From: Isoetes taiwanensis | Taxonomy: Eukaryota; Streptophyta; Lycopodiopsida; Isoetales; Isoetaceae | Reading direction: 5' to 3' | NCBI GenBank assembly: GCA_021234155.1 | Contig: JAJEKV010000075.1 | Coordinates: 1,116,001-1,180,000 of the forward strand | DNA length: 64,000 nucleotides | Part shown: positions 1 to 11,949 of the stretch, in pieces | How positions within the stretch are numbered: position 1 is the first letter of the stretch | Layout: each line of letters opens with the position of its first letter | The notes under the pieces: model-generated | What the model was told of the DNA's origin: nothing | Seen by the model: only the letters and a program-made list of their open reading frames with translations | Database searches by the model: none | Program-made: the position numbers and the translations under genes

Positions 1-13
1 CTTCTAAAATTAT

Positions 14-412
14 CTAGACATAGCCAGTCCAAGGATTGGAAGGCCATTGATCTAGAATAATTGCTGCGCCTCCCCTGTACACTGCCCATTTCTTTTGCAG
101 GCAGGCTGCCCTCACCTTGCAGAGCTCCTCCTTACGGTTACACAATTGAAGAGGGGAGAGGTCCTCCTGTACTGAGAAACTAGTCCCTCTGAGATGGTTT
201 CCATGCTGAAGAACATGTAAGCGGCTAAGAGTGTCTTGAAACCGAACCAAAAGATGGCGAGGACGATCAGGTCTTGCCGCTCCCACCTTAGTAGCGGAGA
301 CAACTCCACCAGCCTTCACATGCATGACATCAATGAAAAAATGTAAAGCAGCATCCATATCAGAAAGGGCATCATCTTCTGCCTCTGCAACCCCTATAAT
401 ACGCAAGTTCAA
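14..412 (-). mobile_element. LINE ORF1p-like C-terminal fragment, copy A
   Basis: An open minus-strand frame of 132 codons. The middle reads RPRHLLVRFQDTLSRLHVL, then EDLSPLQLCNRKEEL and KKWAVYRGGAAIILD. This order (basic start, 'VRF' strand, 'DLS..' helix start, closing 'GG..I' strand) resembles the nucleic-acid-binding C-terminal half of LINE-1 ORF1 proteins. A second copy lies at about 5163-5680 and extends further upstream, so this one is cut near position 412. No RT follows it. The identification rests on motif resemblance only; a host protein of similar fold is not excluded. Confidence 0.5.
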
Positions 413-419
413 TAATGCA

Positions 420-2397
420 TCTTAAAAACCATACATCTATATCCTCTCCAATGATTATAGGCAAGCATGGCATGGGAATATTTTAACGCTACATATGCTA
501 GGCATTTTAATGTAATGCATGTCCTCTTCTCATATGACAAATTAAATAACTATTTTGTGCTAAGTAAGTATACTTTGAAACATCTTTGTAAGACCCAAAC
601 GAAAATGAGAAATAAGAAGAGAAGTATTACAAGACGTTCCTTCCATGTTGCCACTCAACAGACTAGTTGTCTTACAATTGCAGCCGTATATGGACTGCCT
701 TAGTAGAAACCAGTGACAGTGAAGTGGTCTAGTTTTTCCATGGAGATTTTAACACATCAGAATATTTTTTTAAGCTTTTAATGTTTGCAAATTCCAGTAC
801 CACTTGATATAGAAATCCCATCAATCCGAGACATCGGATCGCCATTCTAGAATAGGACGAGCATGCATGTCTTGCATGCATGCGGGCGGCGCATGCCCAT
901 TATGGTTGGGAGTTCGCTATTTTAGGCGCGTTTCTGCATCCACGTCTCATCGGCACTTCCTCTTCTCTCTCAGCAGTACCTCTTTCTCTCTGAACCCACC
1001 CTCCCCCCCTTCTTTGTTTATTATATTTGTCGCGTGGCACGCGCGTAATCAGCCCCACCACCCTGGGAGGTTTGTTTTGTTTCGTTTTTGTGGTGTTGGT
1101 GATGTGCAGGTACAGGTTGGCGAGCGGCATCTGTTTCGACTTCTCCATTCATAGGTTTTGGGAGCGATTTCTCTGCCTTGCGTTTGTCTAAGCCCCTTGC
1201 CGAAGGTTTATCACTAGGGTTTTTCCTCGAAAACCCGAAAGGGCGGGGTTTTTTAATCCCGGTGATAAGCTTTCGGCAGGTACACCAGTCGCACATCTGT
1301 TAGCATTGTATTTTGGGGTCCAAATGATATAATTGGATTTTCCCTTTATTTTTCGTGGGTAGTTCGCATGTGTGCGGCTACCCACTATCCACCATTGTAG
1401 AAAATCTGCTGAGATGAATGAGAAGCCTATCTATCTATGGGCGCTTTGTTGGTTTCATGCAAGTCCCATTCTAGAATGCTAATGACGCAGTTAAAATATG
1501 CGGATCATGTACCTGCCCCCATTTTGAAGTATATTCCAGGTAAACATTCATGATTGAAGAGAGTGTGATCAGAAAATCACGTCACATTACTTCTAATTGC
1601 TAAAGGTTTCCTTCCTTGTGTAGCACAAGGAACAGATCTTGGACTTGTGAAGCTAGACATTGATCTGTTATGCTTTGAACATTGTGTCTTCTATTTTATA
1701 ATCTATAACATCCAAGATAATACCCTCCCTTTGCCGACACTTAAGAATTATGGCGAATATTCTTAAGCCTCAGGTAACAAGCTATAAATGCCTTTATGCA
1801 TTTGCCTTCCTCGGATACTAATTAAGGTGTCTGCATCAGCTTCACGCGTTTCATTTCTGTCCTTGAATTGTTGCATCCTGTTACTGTCTTCTACAACTCT
1901 TCGCTATGGTGAAGCGGAGGCTGGACTTTGTAAGTATTTGTTTCTCATATCATATCGAAACTGTGGTTGTTGGACAAAAATATCTCATTTATTAAGACCC
2001 TTAAATAGGATCCTTCGACCTGTTTGATAGTGGAAACAAGGAAACAGTTGCATCATAGACTGGGGCTGCCAATGGACTGTCCACTTCTTCGCGTTGCCAA
2101 TTCTTTGATATTTCACAAATGAGACACAAAGTTAAGCCCTTTTGAAGGTAAAATGGACATAGAAGTTCTATCTCTGGGACAAGCTAATGAGATAGACGTA
2201 TTCTTCTTCTAAATGCAGGAAGCAAACATTTGGTTGATGTTCATGTTGGCATCTCTATGTCAGTAGGTCTATGTTGAAGGAACACAAAAGTGGTTTGTTA
2301 ACGTTGTTGCTTTGCCAGTCAATGGAGGGGAAATAAGCACAATACAAGGATCCAATGAATATTATCATTATCTTCAGAATAGATGCGATGATAATGT
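420..2397. other. Intergenic, no gene recognised
   Basis: Short open frames here have no recognisable motif and overlap each other on both strands. The stretch 860-1440 is GC-richer than its surroundings and holds two hairpins (listed separately). It could be the relic of a long terminal repeat, but I found no partner copy in the window. Confidence 0.5.
1195..1280. repeat. Imperfect inverted repeat (hairpin)
   Basis: The left arm (about 1195-1220, TTGCCGAAGGTTTATCAC) pairs with the right arm (about 1255-1280) with few mismatches. The loop contains AAACCCGAAAGGGCGGGGTT, which can fold further. A smaller perfect 8-bp stem (GTGGGTAG/CTACCCAC) follows at 1355-1362 and 1378-1385. The function is unknown. 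Confidence 0.6.
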
Positions 2398-2406
2398 ATA
2401 CTATTA

Positions 2407-2820
2407 GGAACGCCGTATATCTCAAGCGAGACGTGGTTAATGTGGCCACCTGTATCAGCCACGAAGAACAGCGCGGTTTAAAGCCCAAAAACTAACTGTT
2501 TTTGGCATTTTTTGGTCGATCCGGCTCCATTCTACCTCAAATCTCTTCTTCTCTTCAGCAACATAAAAGGAGCAGACAAAGCGATTGGCATGGTTTTTAG
2601 ATCGAATCAAACTGCCCATCGAGCAGAAAGAACTAGCTGATTGAAATTTTTGCCCCTGTTGCGCAGTTTGAAGCCTGGTTTTTTGGCCACATTAACCACT
2701 TTTTGGCCACATTAACCACTTTTTTGGCCACATTAATTACTTTTTGGCCACATTAACCAGTGGTTAATGTGGCCTGGTTGGCCACATTAACCACATCTCG
2801 CTTGAGATATATGGAGTTCC
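2407..2820. mobile_element. Mutator-type MITE, copy 1
   Basis: A 414-bp element with terminal inverted repeats of about 41 bp. It starts GGAACGCCGTATATCTCAAG and ends with the near-complement CTTGAGATATATGGAGTTCC. It is flanked by a perfect 9-bp direct repeat, ATACTATTA, at 2398-2406 and 2821-2829. A 9-bp target duplication is typical of MULEs. The interior holds several tandem copies of TTTTGGCCACATTAACCACT (about 2680-2790), themselves related to the inner part of the TIR. There is no transposase, so the element is non-autonomous. A second copy lies at 31321-31729. Confidence 0.85.
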
Positions 2821-2829
2821 ATACTATTA

Positions 2830-4110
2830 TGCCTTGAGCTCTATTGGTTCTAAAAGTTTGTGTCATATTACTAGGATTGGGGTTATGCATACAGATCATT
2901 GCAGACTGTTGTATCTTGATTCAAACTTCAAAACCATACAGATCTACCCGTGCCTTCACATCGGTAATTGCATGTTATTTTTACTACTTGATTTAGGCAT
3001 TTCTACTGGTCATTTAAGTTCACATTGCATGGTTTGTTTTATAGTGAGATTCAATAAATTCTTGTTGATGTTGGAGATAAGGAAGCCTCATTTGTCAGCT
3101 CGCAAGAATGGATTGGTGCAACTGAGCTCAATTTTTCCCATGACAATCTTCTTGTCATATGCATAATTGTTTAATTGACTTCATTTTGATTATTTATTTC
3201 CTTGAAGTGCCATTACTATGCATGCTAGAAAGAGCTTTATCCAGGATTTTTAGAATTGTAAGAAATTTATCGCATTGGAGTTGTTCGTGAGTGCCATGTA
3301 CATGTGCAGGGAAAGTTAGATCTAGTCTTTGAGAAAATAAATAGAAATTTATTATTCAGTGGTTTTAATATGCAGCTAACCCATTATCTTTGCTTCCTTA
3401 TGAGCTGGCCATAAAGAAAATACTTAGTTTTGCTATAAAACAATTCTAAGCGCTCTTTGGTTGAGTTCGTGGATTTACGAGAATAATGACAAGGTGAGGC
3501 TATTTTTGTTGACTTCTTTCTTCAGGAAGCAGTTGCAGCACCTCATCTGAAGCACAGTTTTCATGGAGTATGTGCATCTGAATGCAATTCTAAGAAATTG
3601 TCTTGGACTGCCTGGCTTTATAAATAACTTGGATATGGACCACAAAATGTAACTCAAGAAACTCCAATGATAAAAATGGATTAGATAATAATAACGAGCT
3701 ATAGCAAATTTGGAAGAAGGCTTAGCACAACAACTAGCAACATGTTTTATCCTCGTGGGAGCATAACTAATTCTGAAATGGATGAGTATAAGTAACATTT
3801 GATAATAATGATTCCAAGGCATGGCAATTGTTCTTCAACAAAGGCGTCATCTTTCGTCAGGTATAGGAGGCGATGGCCTTATGTCAATCTTTGTCGTCAT
3901 CACAAACAACGGATCTACATAGCTCCCTAAAACTGATCTAACATAATTCCTCCAAACTGTAGCTCCCCAAAATTGGTCTGCTCTAAAATTGGGCGCCCTG
4001 TTGCCCAAAATTCCACTGTAGAATTCCACCTAGGATAATAGGATATTCTTTTGATCTTAATATTAATGGAAGATATTAGGTGTTTGAAAAAATGCATGCA
4101 CAGTATCGCT
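2830..4110. other. Intergenic, no gene recognised
   Basis: AT-rich sequence with only short overlapping open frames, none with a recognisable motif, splice pattern or repeat. Confidence 0.45.
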
Positions 4111-4116
4111 CAGTAT

Positions 4117-4218
4117 TTGACAAGGTCGGATTGTATAAGGTAGGATAAATTTGACAAGGTCGGATTGTATAAGGCAGGATAAATTTGACAAGGTCAGATT
4201 GTATAAGGCAGGATAAAT
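4117..4218. repeat. 34-bp tandem repeat, three units
   Basis: Three head-to-tail units of 34 bp begin TTGACAAGGTCGGATTGTAT at 4117, 4151 and 4185, with one or two differences between units. The last unit runs directly into the 201-bp duplication that follows. Confidence 0.85.
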
Positions 4219-4598
4219 TTGTCAGGAACTGTAGCATCACAACTCATTTCAAATGGCCTAGGCCATAAGAACAACCTGTTACTGCTTACTATCTCTATAT
4301 GTTGTCATGTTTCTTTCCCTAACAAATCAAACAGGAAGCCATATAAACATGTTCGTACTTCAATCAAGCAGAGGCAAAAAATGATATTGACATGTTGGAT
4401 TGTATAAGGCAGGATAAATTTGTCAGGAACTGTAGCATCACAACCTCATTTCAAATGGCCTAGGCCATAAGAACAACCTTTTACTGCTTACTATCTCTAT
4501 ATGTTGTCATGTTTCTTTCCCTAACAAATCAAACAGAAAGCCATATAAACATGTTCGTACTTCAATCAAGCAGAGGCAAAAAATGATATTGACATGTT
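4211..4598. repeat. 201-bp direct tandem duplication
   Basis: The block starting GGATAAATTTGTCAGGAACT at 4211 recurs at 4412 with almost no change and ends near 4598 with GATATTGACATGTT. The near identity implies a recent duplication. The link between the copies (GGATTGTATAAGGCA) is derived from the 34-bp repeat, so unequal exchange through those repeats is a plausible origin. Confidence 0.9.
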
Positions 4599-4972
4599 CT
4601 AGAAAGGTATAGAAGTTGTAGAAATTTTGCTTAAAACATATAAAAATCTATATATAAAAATCCTTTTCGTTTTCTTGCATGATCCCTTACATTCTGTACA
4701 TCCTTTATAAAGCATATGGTTTCAATAATATGTAATGTTGAAAAGCAATGTCTCATGCAAAATATTTTTCACATCCAATGCATTTCATACTTAGCTTATC
4801 AAATAGGGTTGGATTCTCAACTATAGACATTAATACTAGGCTTAATCTTCAAACGTTTCAAGCTGACAGAAATACTAGGTTCAACCAGGTTCAACCTTCA
4901 AACGTTTGAAGATGCAATAAATTCTCAACAGTAGTCAGACATCTCCACTCTGATATCTCAAGGACCTATGTT

Positions 4973-5125
4973 AATAAGATAAGATAAGATAAGATGAATT
5001 TTTACGTCCATGGGAACCCAATGGGTTATGGGACGGCACATGCAAGGGCAACAGCCCATCTAAAACCTTGGGACTAGGCCCCATCACCAAACACAATAAC
5101 CAAATATTAAAAGGCTACCAATAAT
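4973..5125 (-). mobile_element. LINE 3' end with (TTATC)n tail
   Basis: Read on the minus strand, the sequence ends with a block resembling CCCAT...GGGTTCCCATGG and then a run of TTATC units (plus-strand AAGATAAGATAAGATAAGAT at about 4978-4995). The same block with a different short-repeat tail occurs at 12690-12775 (minus) and 38272-38345 (plus, directly behind a LINE zf-RVT domain). That makes a LINE 3' end the best explanation. Confidence 0.5.
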
Positions 5126-5162
5126 AAGATAAGATAATGCTAACGCTAGTGGTAAATTTATG

Positions 5163-5680
5163 CTTCTAAAATTATCTAGACATAGCCAGTCCAAGGATTG
5201 GAAGGCCATTGATCTAGAATAATTGCTGCGCCTCCCCTGTACACTGCCCATTTCTTTTGCAGGCCCTCACCTTGCAGAGCTCCTCCTTACGGTTACACAA
5301 TTGAAGAGGGGAGAGGTCCTCCTGTACTGAGAAAGTAGTCCCTCTGAGATGGTTTCCATGCTGAAGAACATGTAAGCGGCTAAGAGTGTCTCGAAACCGA
5401 ACCCACCCTAGTAGCGGAGACAACTCCGCCAGCCTTCACATGCATGACATCAGTGAAAAAATGCAAAGCAGCATCCATATCAGAAAGGGCATCATCTTCT
5501 GCCTCTACAACCCCTATAATACGCAAGTTCAGGCTCCTAGTAACAGAAGATACTGAGGCAGCCTGCGCCTGACTGCTAGTTCGGCACTGCGACTCCTGGT
5601 CCCCTTGGGATTGTGGACTTAGAAAGATTGTGTTTTGAACAATTTCTTGAAGTAGATTCTCATTATGGTAGAGGATATGT
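5163..5680 (-). mobile_element. LINE ORF1p-like fragment, copy B
   Basis: A near-identical copy of 1-412 with small deletions (for example CAGGCTGC is missing after TTTTGCAGG). This copy continues beyond the break point of copy A, and on the minus strand it adds residues such as NENLLQEIVQNTIFLSPQSQ before the shared SLNLRIIGV. The extra stretch is polar and helix-like, as expected for the coiled part of an ORF1 protein. The frame is interrupted after about 5423. Confidence 0.5.
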
Positions 5681-5814
5681 ACTCATTGCAGACATTTATT
5701 TCGACGCATGCATGTGGAAACAACATGATAAACTATTTTTCTTTCTTCTATTTGGTATCTTCAACACCTGATAACTTTTGCACGGAGTATCTTATACACA
5801 GGATGGCCTTTGCG

Positions 5815-6360
5815 CTGAGTCGAAGAAAAGAAAAGTTCGCAGCAGTCAGGGCCGTCGCGATAAATTTCTTGTAGAGGTAAGCGTTGTAGACCTCGCTCAA
5901 GCGTCCTTGGCCGCTGCGATGAATTTCTTGTAGAGGTAAATGTGTTCGCAAGTAGCGTTGTAGACCCCGCTCAAGCGTGGGTTGATCTGACTTTTGTAGT
6001 GTGCAGCGTTTTAGCAGTTCCAAAGCCAGCTTGCCAAGGAAGCATGCGTCGAGGTACTGCTTCAGGTGATTGTGATCCTTCTCGATTTATACCTGTATGC
6101 ACTTGTGCTCCTGCACATTCTACCTGGAAAGCCAATTAACTCGCTTCTCCTTCCAGTGGGCTTTGAGGCAATGCAAACATACGGCTATGGTAAGGGCGAG
6201 CTTTGGGAGGCGAATATCGCCCATATTGACTAACTTCTGAAAGTATACCTGGAGAGCCAATTAGCTACCATTTCCATCCAGTGGGCTCTAAGGCACTGGG
6301 GACCCATGGCCATGGTAAAAGCGAGGTTTAGAAGGTGAGTGTTGCCGAAAGGCCTTTTGA
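5815..6360. repeat. Two sets of diverged short duplications
   Basis: The first set (about 5825-5975) repeats GATAAATTTCTTGTAGAGGT followed by a GCGTTGTAGACC block. The second set (about 6119-6240 and 6244-6360) repeats TACCTGGAAAGCCAATTA, then CCAGTGGGCT and GGTAAGGGCGAG, with clear divergence. No coding potential is evident. Confidence 0.6.
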
Positions 6361-6527
6361 ACCCGCTTCAAGCCGTTCCAGGTCGCAAGTGATACCACTA
6401 GTTCCCATTAGAAAGGAGGGGAGCTAGAACTAGAGCTTCAAGAACCAGGGAATAAATTTTTAGGTAGAGGTAATGTGCCTGGGTAGGCCCTTACACGGGC
6501 CAGGCCCTTAGCGAGGCACATTCCCCT

Positions 6528-6653
6528 GTAATGAGAGGGGGCAGGATATTTTTGGATGATATATGGCATCAGCAGATAGAAACATAAATCAAGAAACAAA
6601 CTGAGCGGCCCCACCGGTTGACACAAACAAAATCTCACGCCCCCTCTCATTAC
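6528..6653. repeat. Inverted repeat with 15-bp perfect arms
   Basis: GTAATGAGAGGGGGC at 6528-6542 is the exact reverse complement of GCCCCCTCTCATTAC at 6639-6653, separated by about 96 bp. It lies about 200 bp upstream of the PPR start codon. It may be a small MITE; I see no target duplication. Confidence 0.6.
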
Positions 6654-6859
6654 CAGATCTAAATTTGATGAGATGGAATGACTCACATGGACAGCACTTC
6701 CAAACCTGGCGGTTTGGTGCTCAAAATACCCGAAATTACTTCAGCCGGGAGCCAAATACCCTGGTATTCGAATATCCAATAATGAATTTGAAGACACTGA
6801 AGTAGGTCCACATTCCATTTTGCAAAGCTTATTCGGTATGTCACTTATCCTGTCCTCCA

Positions 6860-9409
6860 ATGTCGCAATTTCTTACAGTCTATCAGTCATGCAGTCAGTA
6901 TCAAGTCCCTGTATGTGCTTCTATTCCGATTATCAACGAAAAACTTGACGACGGTAGGAACAGAAATTTGTTTTCTAATGGCGAAAGCCAAGTTTTGGAA
7001 ACGGCACTGGTTAAACTGGGGAAGAAAGCAGTTAAAACCCAATATTTGACTCTCGCATCTTTATTAAGAAGATGCGGCGATATGAAGAATTTGTCTGAGG
7101 GAAAACGAGTACATGATTACATCAAAGAAATGGGGCTTGAAGGAGATACATTTATCGGAAACCATCTTTTGGACATGTATAGAAAATGTGGGAATTTGCC
7201 AATGGCATGGACGGTATTTGATTCAATGCCTAACAGAGATGTTGCTTCATGGACAAGCATTATTGGGGTTTATGCACAACATGGAGAATTTAAGTTGGCA
7301 CTCAGATTGTTTTGCCAAATGCGTGACCAGGGTGTCCAGTTGGACAAAATTACGTTAGTTTCCATTCTCAGTGTCTGCCAAGATCCAACCGCTTTGGCTG
7401 ATGGAAAGCTCATCCATGCCCTTATTCTAGATAATGGATTTGAGGGTGACTTAGTTACTGGTAATGCACTTGTCAACATGTATGCAAATTGTCAAACTTT
7501 ATTAAATGCGTGGTTAGTATTTCAGAGCATTCCACAAAGAGACGTGATTTCATGGACTATTATAGCTGCAGGCTACCTTGATCAGGGGCAAAGCAGAGTG
7601 GCTCTTTATGTTTTGAAAGAAATGCACAACGAAGGGGTGATGCCGGACATGATCACTTTTATAACTATCCTTAATACATGTGCCACTGATGCTAAGCTAG
7701 CAGAAGGAAAAATGATTCATGCATATCTAATCTGTGGCAACTTTAAGCCAGATGTTGTCATTCATACTGCCTTAATGAACATGTATGGGAAATGCGGGAG
7801 TCCACAGGATGCATACGCATTATTCCAGCATATACATTTGCAGAATGTGGTTTCTTATAATACAATGATCTCTGTGTATGCTGGTTACGGGCTGGAGAAG
7901 GAAGCAATTGAACTTTATCAAGCAATGTACGACCAGGGATTGAAGCCAAGCAAGATCACATTCATCACTACCCTCAAAGCATGCTCTGGCTTAATGTCCT
8001 TGGCAAGTGGCAAGTTTGTTCATGCTTGTATCATAATTGATGCATTTGATCTGGATCTCGTGCTAGAAAATGCGCTTATTAATACGTATGGAAAGTGTGG
8101 CTGCATATTTAGTGCGTATGGTGTTTTTGTCAAAATGCAGCAGCGAGATGTCATTTCATGGAGCACATTGATTTTTGTTTATGATCTTCTTGGGAAGAGC
8201 AAAGAGACCCTTGGTCTCTTTCAACAAATGCATATGGAAGGTATAATGCCGAACAAGTTTACCTTTGTCAGCCTTCTTTGTGCATGCTCCAACTTGGAAA
8301 ATTTAGGAGAGGGCAAACATATACATGCTTGTGTTATAGCATATAGATTTCAGGAAGATGTGGTTGTGGAGTCTTCCCTTGTAGATCTTTATGGAAAATG
8401 TGGGGATTTGGAAAGTGCTTGCAGATGTTTTGTAAGGATCACAGAACCAAATGTGATCTCATGCACAGCAGTGCTTGCAGCATATGTCCATATTGGATAT
8501 GGAGAGGAGGCGTTTCATATCTTTAAACAGATGAGTATAGTATATGTAAAAGCAAATCAAATCACATATATGAAAATTTTAAGTTCCTTTTCTAGTGTAA
8601 CACTTTCCATTGGCAAGATGATTCATGCTCATGCCTTACAAAATAGGCTCGAGCTAATTGCTGCTATTGGAAATTGCCTTCTAAATATGTACGGTAGATC
8701 TGGGAGTTTAGAGGATGCCTGTAAAACTTTTGTCAGAATGTATAATTCTGATTCAGTGTCATGGAATGCTATGATTGCAACCTTTTCTCAGCATGGCCAT
8801 GCCAAGGCTGCCCTCATTCTTTTTTGGAAAATGTACAAGGAAGGTATGATGCCCAATAGAGTAGCATTTGTTAGTGTGTTTGATGCATGCACCACACTCT
8901 ACTTATTGATAGAAGGCATGTTAGTGCATTCCCTTATCATAGACAGTGAAGTAGAATCAGATATTATGGTGCAAACATCACTTGTCACAATGTACAGTAA
9001 ATGTGGATGTCTGCATTATGCATCTCGAGTGTTTGAGAGAATGCATGAGAGGAATTTGGCAGCATACAATGCCATGCTTGCAGCTTGCTCTCAACATGGT
9101 GATCACAACAAATCTATTAGCTTATTTCAGCAAATGCGTCAAGACGGTGTTGAGCCAGATGACATCACTTTTGTTAGTTTTTTTTCGGCATGTAGTCACA
9201 TGGGACTTATAGATAAGTGCTTTCACTTTATTACTTCCCTATGCCAAGATCATGGCATTATTCCAACGCCAGAGCATTATGGTTCTGTACTTGGGCATCC
9301 AGGGTTCCTTGATGAGGCAGTGGATTTTATTCAGATGCTTCCTGGCGAATCTGATTCACTACTTTGGATGACCTTGCTGGGTGGTTGTAAAACACAGGGT
9401 AAAGTTTAA
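6860..9409 (+). CDS. Pentatricopeptide repeat protein, PLS class, no E/DYW domain
   Basis: An intact intronless frame of 849 codons from ATG 6860 to TAA 9407. From about residue 60 to the end it is built of repeating PPR units, recognisable by GKxxHA..., NALVNMYxKCG and DVISWTxIIxxYxxxGxxxxA patterns, in alternating P, L and S types. Members of this family bind organellar RNA, one base per repeat, and act in editing, splicing or stabilisation in mitochondria or plastids. The first 60 residues contain no repeat and could be a transit peptide. The protein stops at LLWMTLLGGCKTQGKV, where the E1 motif of longer relatives would begin, so E and DYW domains are missing. Its last 45 codons are duplicated at 13450-13586. 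Confidence 0.93.
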   Translation: MSQFLTVYQSCSQYQVPVCASIPIINEKLDDGRNRNLFSNGESQVLETALVKLGKKAVKTQYLTLASLLRRCGDMKNLSEGKRVHDYIKEMGLEGDTFIGNHLLDMYRKCGNLPMAWTVFDSMPNRDVASWTSIIGVYAQHGEFKLALRLFCQMRDQGVQLDKITLVSILSVCQDPTALADGKLIHALILDNGFEGDLVTGNALVNMYANCQTLLNAWLVFQSIPQRDVISWTIIAAGYLDQGQSRVALYVLKEMHNEGVMPDMITFITILNTCATDAKLAEGKMIHAYLICGNFKPDVVIHTALMNMYGKCGSPQDAYALFQHIHLQNVVSYNTMISVYAGYGLEKEAIELYQAMYDQGLKPSKITFITTLKACSGLMSLASGKFVHACIIIDAFDLDLVLENALINTYGKCGCIFSAYGVFVKMQQRDVISWSTLIFVYDLLGKSKETLGLFQQMHMEGIMPNKFTFVSLLCACSNLENLGEGKHIHACVIAYRFQEDVVVESSLVDLYGKCGDLESACRCFVRITEPNVISCTAVLAAYVHIGYGEEAFHIFKQMSIVYVKANQITYMKILSSFSSVTLSIGKMIHAHALQNRLELIAAIGNCLLNMYGRSGSLEDACKTFVRMYNSDSVSWNAMIATFSQHGHAKAALILFWKMYKEGMMPNRVAFVSVFDACTTLYLLIEGMLVHSLIIDSEVESDIMVQTSLVTMYSKCGCLHYASRVFERMHERNLAAYNAMLAACSQHGDHNKSISLFQQMRQDGVEPDDITFVSFFSACSHMGLIDKCFHFITSLCQDHGIIPTPEHYGSVLGHPGFLDEAVDFIQMLPGESDSLLWMTLLGGCKTQGKV

Positions 9410-11949
9410 ACGAATGGGAGTTACAGATTTATGCCATGCCTCAAAAAGCAACAATTGGCAAATGAACCACTTTGTTCATGAATTTCTGGCAGTTTTCCCC
9501 GATGTTAAACTGGATAGATTGATTTGCTGACATAGTGACATCTAGTATGAGCAATCTCTATGCATTGTTGATGTTCATAAATATTATATGCATATGTTTG
9601 CGCACTGAGGTTGGAGCTAAATCCAGGCTTGTGCCACTGTGCTGTTAACCTTCCAGGTATTTGTGGAGGATAGATGAGTGCCGATTTAGGTACATCAGTT
9701 GATATTCTCAAGGAATTTGGATAATGTTAGAGTCAGGGAGGAGAGAGACCAGCTGATGCATGGTGATCACAACAAATCTATTAATCAAGCTGCAAGCATC
9801 CAAACAAAAATATGGGCATCATAATGATCCTTCGTTTATGAACAATTTCATGCTGCCATTTTAGTCGATATACTTGAGTGTTACAATCCAATTTCTTTGG
9901 GTCAGAAGCTGTTATATTGTAAACTCTCTAACATGTTTTTGCCCCCGCTTAGATTTCTTTGGGTCCGAACTTGTTACATTGGGGGCACTGCTAATATCTA
10001 ATCTTTGTGTGAATTTTAACTACTCTTAAATGGGCGCAGGCATCAACGACATCAGATTCCCATAGTTAAGTTCGTTTCCCCATGGTGGTTGGTGGGTTTT
10101 GAGCCTTGTAAAGGAACAACCCAAATTCCAATAGTTTTAAATTCGTTTTTTGGGTTTGGGAGGGGAAAGTGAAGTCTTAAGGGTCTAAATTTTATTTTGT
10201 AGGAATATACTGGATCGATGGCTAGGATTGTATAGGCTTGTGGGTGAAATCAGAGTATGGTTCTTTGGAGGGCACATGTGTTGTGATTGAGGGGGCATTA
10301 ATGCACTTCTTTTTTGCAATATGGTAGAGATCAATCCATATGATACGACATGTTGTGACTTAATTATTGTGAAGCTTTGCTGGAAGAGGCCCCACATTGC
10401 AAGGCTGCTTCTTAAGAAAGTTCAGAAAGATGCAGGAAAGAAACAATGGGTATAGGATGGAAGTTGTGGGAGACCTTTGTTATTTAGCCCCCTTCCCTCC
10501 ACGTATACAGAATATAACACATCAGGGGTAATTAGTCTTTGACTCACAAACGCTTTTGCTAGACAGATTCAACTAGAGTCCCACTGATTCAACTAGAAAC
10601 ACACCCATTCGCACAAGAAAACACATGAATCTACGCACTGTAAATCCATCAGCCCGAAAAACCCACCGGGGAGGTAATAATGAGGCTACACAATTTTGGT
10701 TTCACGTTGTTCCGTTGTTGGGTCGCTTATGGTGTTTGACATTATTCGAATCGAGTAAAATGCTTGGACTCGAGTTCGTATCCTCCCTTGGTTTGTAATA
10801 AGCTAACTAAGCACCATTTTGCTCATTGGTCGCTTGGAAATTGCGAAGAAGATGAAGGGTCCACCGAAATTGCGATGATATCTTTTCTTCTATATGGAAC
10901 CTTCTTTTTTTTTTTGTTTTGAAGGTTTGTGGTGGTGGGGAGGAGGAGACAAAGCAGATATATTATATTACAGGTAAGGAACTGCATGATATAAAAAAAT
11001 GGAAGGTATTGGATCTCTTACCAAAAAAGTAGTGGTTAGTGACCACCTACAAACTCCTCCATAAAAGGGTATTTAAAATTTAAAGTTAAAGTCTAAATAA
11101 AATGATAATAAGATCACATAGATCACAATTAATAATCAAGTTTAAGCTTTAAATAGCAACACAAAAGTCTAATTAAAAACAAAAAAACCAGATTGTTGCA
11201 AGTTTAAGCTTTAAATAGCAACACAAAAGTTTGATTAAAAACAAAAAACCAGATTGTTGCGAGCTTCTAGCCGCCGGCCCGAACCGATTAATAAACGTTG
11301 TATCAATAATAATACGTTTAAAAAAAGGGCAATTTCAAAGCTCAGAGTCCGAGAAGGTCGAAAATGAATAACCTTCAAACATCCTATGTATTTTCTATGA
11401 AAAAATACCCTCCCCATAAATTTCCTACGTATTTTCCATGAAAAATAGACCCTCCCCATGTATTACCTAATGGACGCATATCCAATGGACCCTCCCCCTT
11501 TCTAATGGACCATACCATATAGCTATATGAAGAGGGGACCATTGGGCTCATATTTAGCTATGTAAAGAGTAATGCCTCATGCACATGTAAATAGCAACAT
11601 ATGCACCTATAATGCACATTATAACCTACGAGAGCCTATTAGACCTATGCATTAAATCTATTAATATGCATTAGACCTATATATTAATATGTACTTGTCC
11701 CCATTTTGTGTCTTGAACCTTCAAAATGGGTTAAACAAGGTGTAAATTATATCATGATCTTCGTAAAGTTAAATTTTTACCTTAGAATAAGAATATATGC
11801 CTAGAAAACGTGCACCATGGCAACGTAATGTTTAACGTGTGAACATAGTAGCACACACATGAAAAGAGGAAATTGGGGACACGTCAAAATATAATCCTAT
11901 ATTATTAGCATTTATTTTACACTTTCTTTTTCAACGTATTATTGCCCTT

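Noticed and set aside
860-1440. Possible LTR of a retrotransposon
   Set aside because: No second copy, PBS or polypurine tract found in the window; only hairpins are supported.
4117-4218. CRISPR-like regular repeats
   Set aside because: The units are contiguous with no spacers, and the context is a plant nuclear genome.
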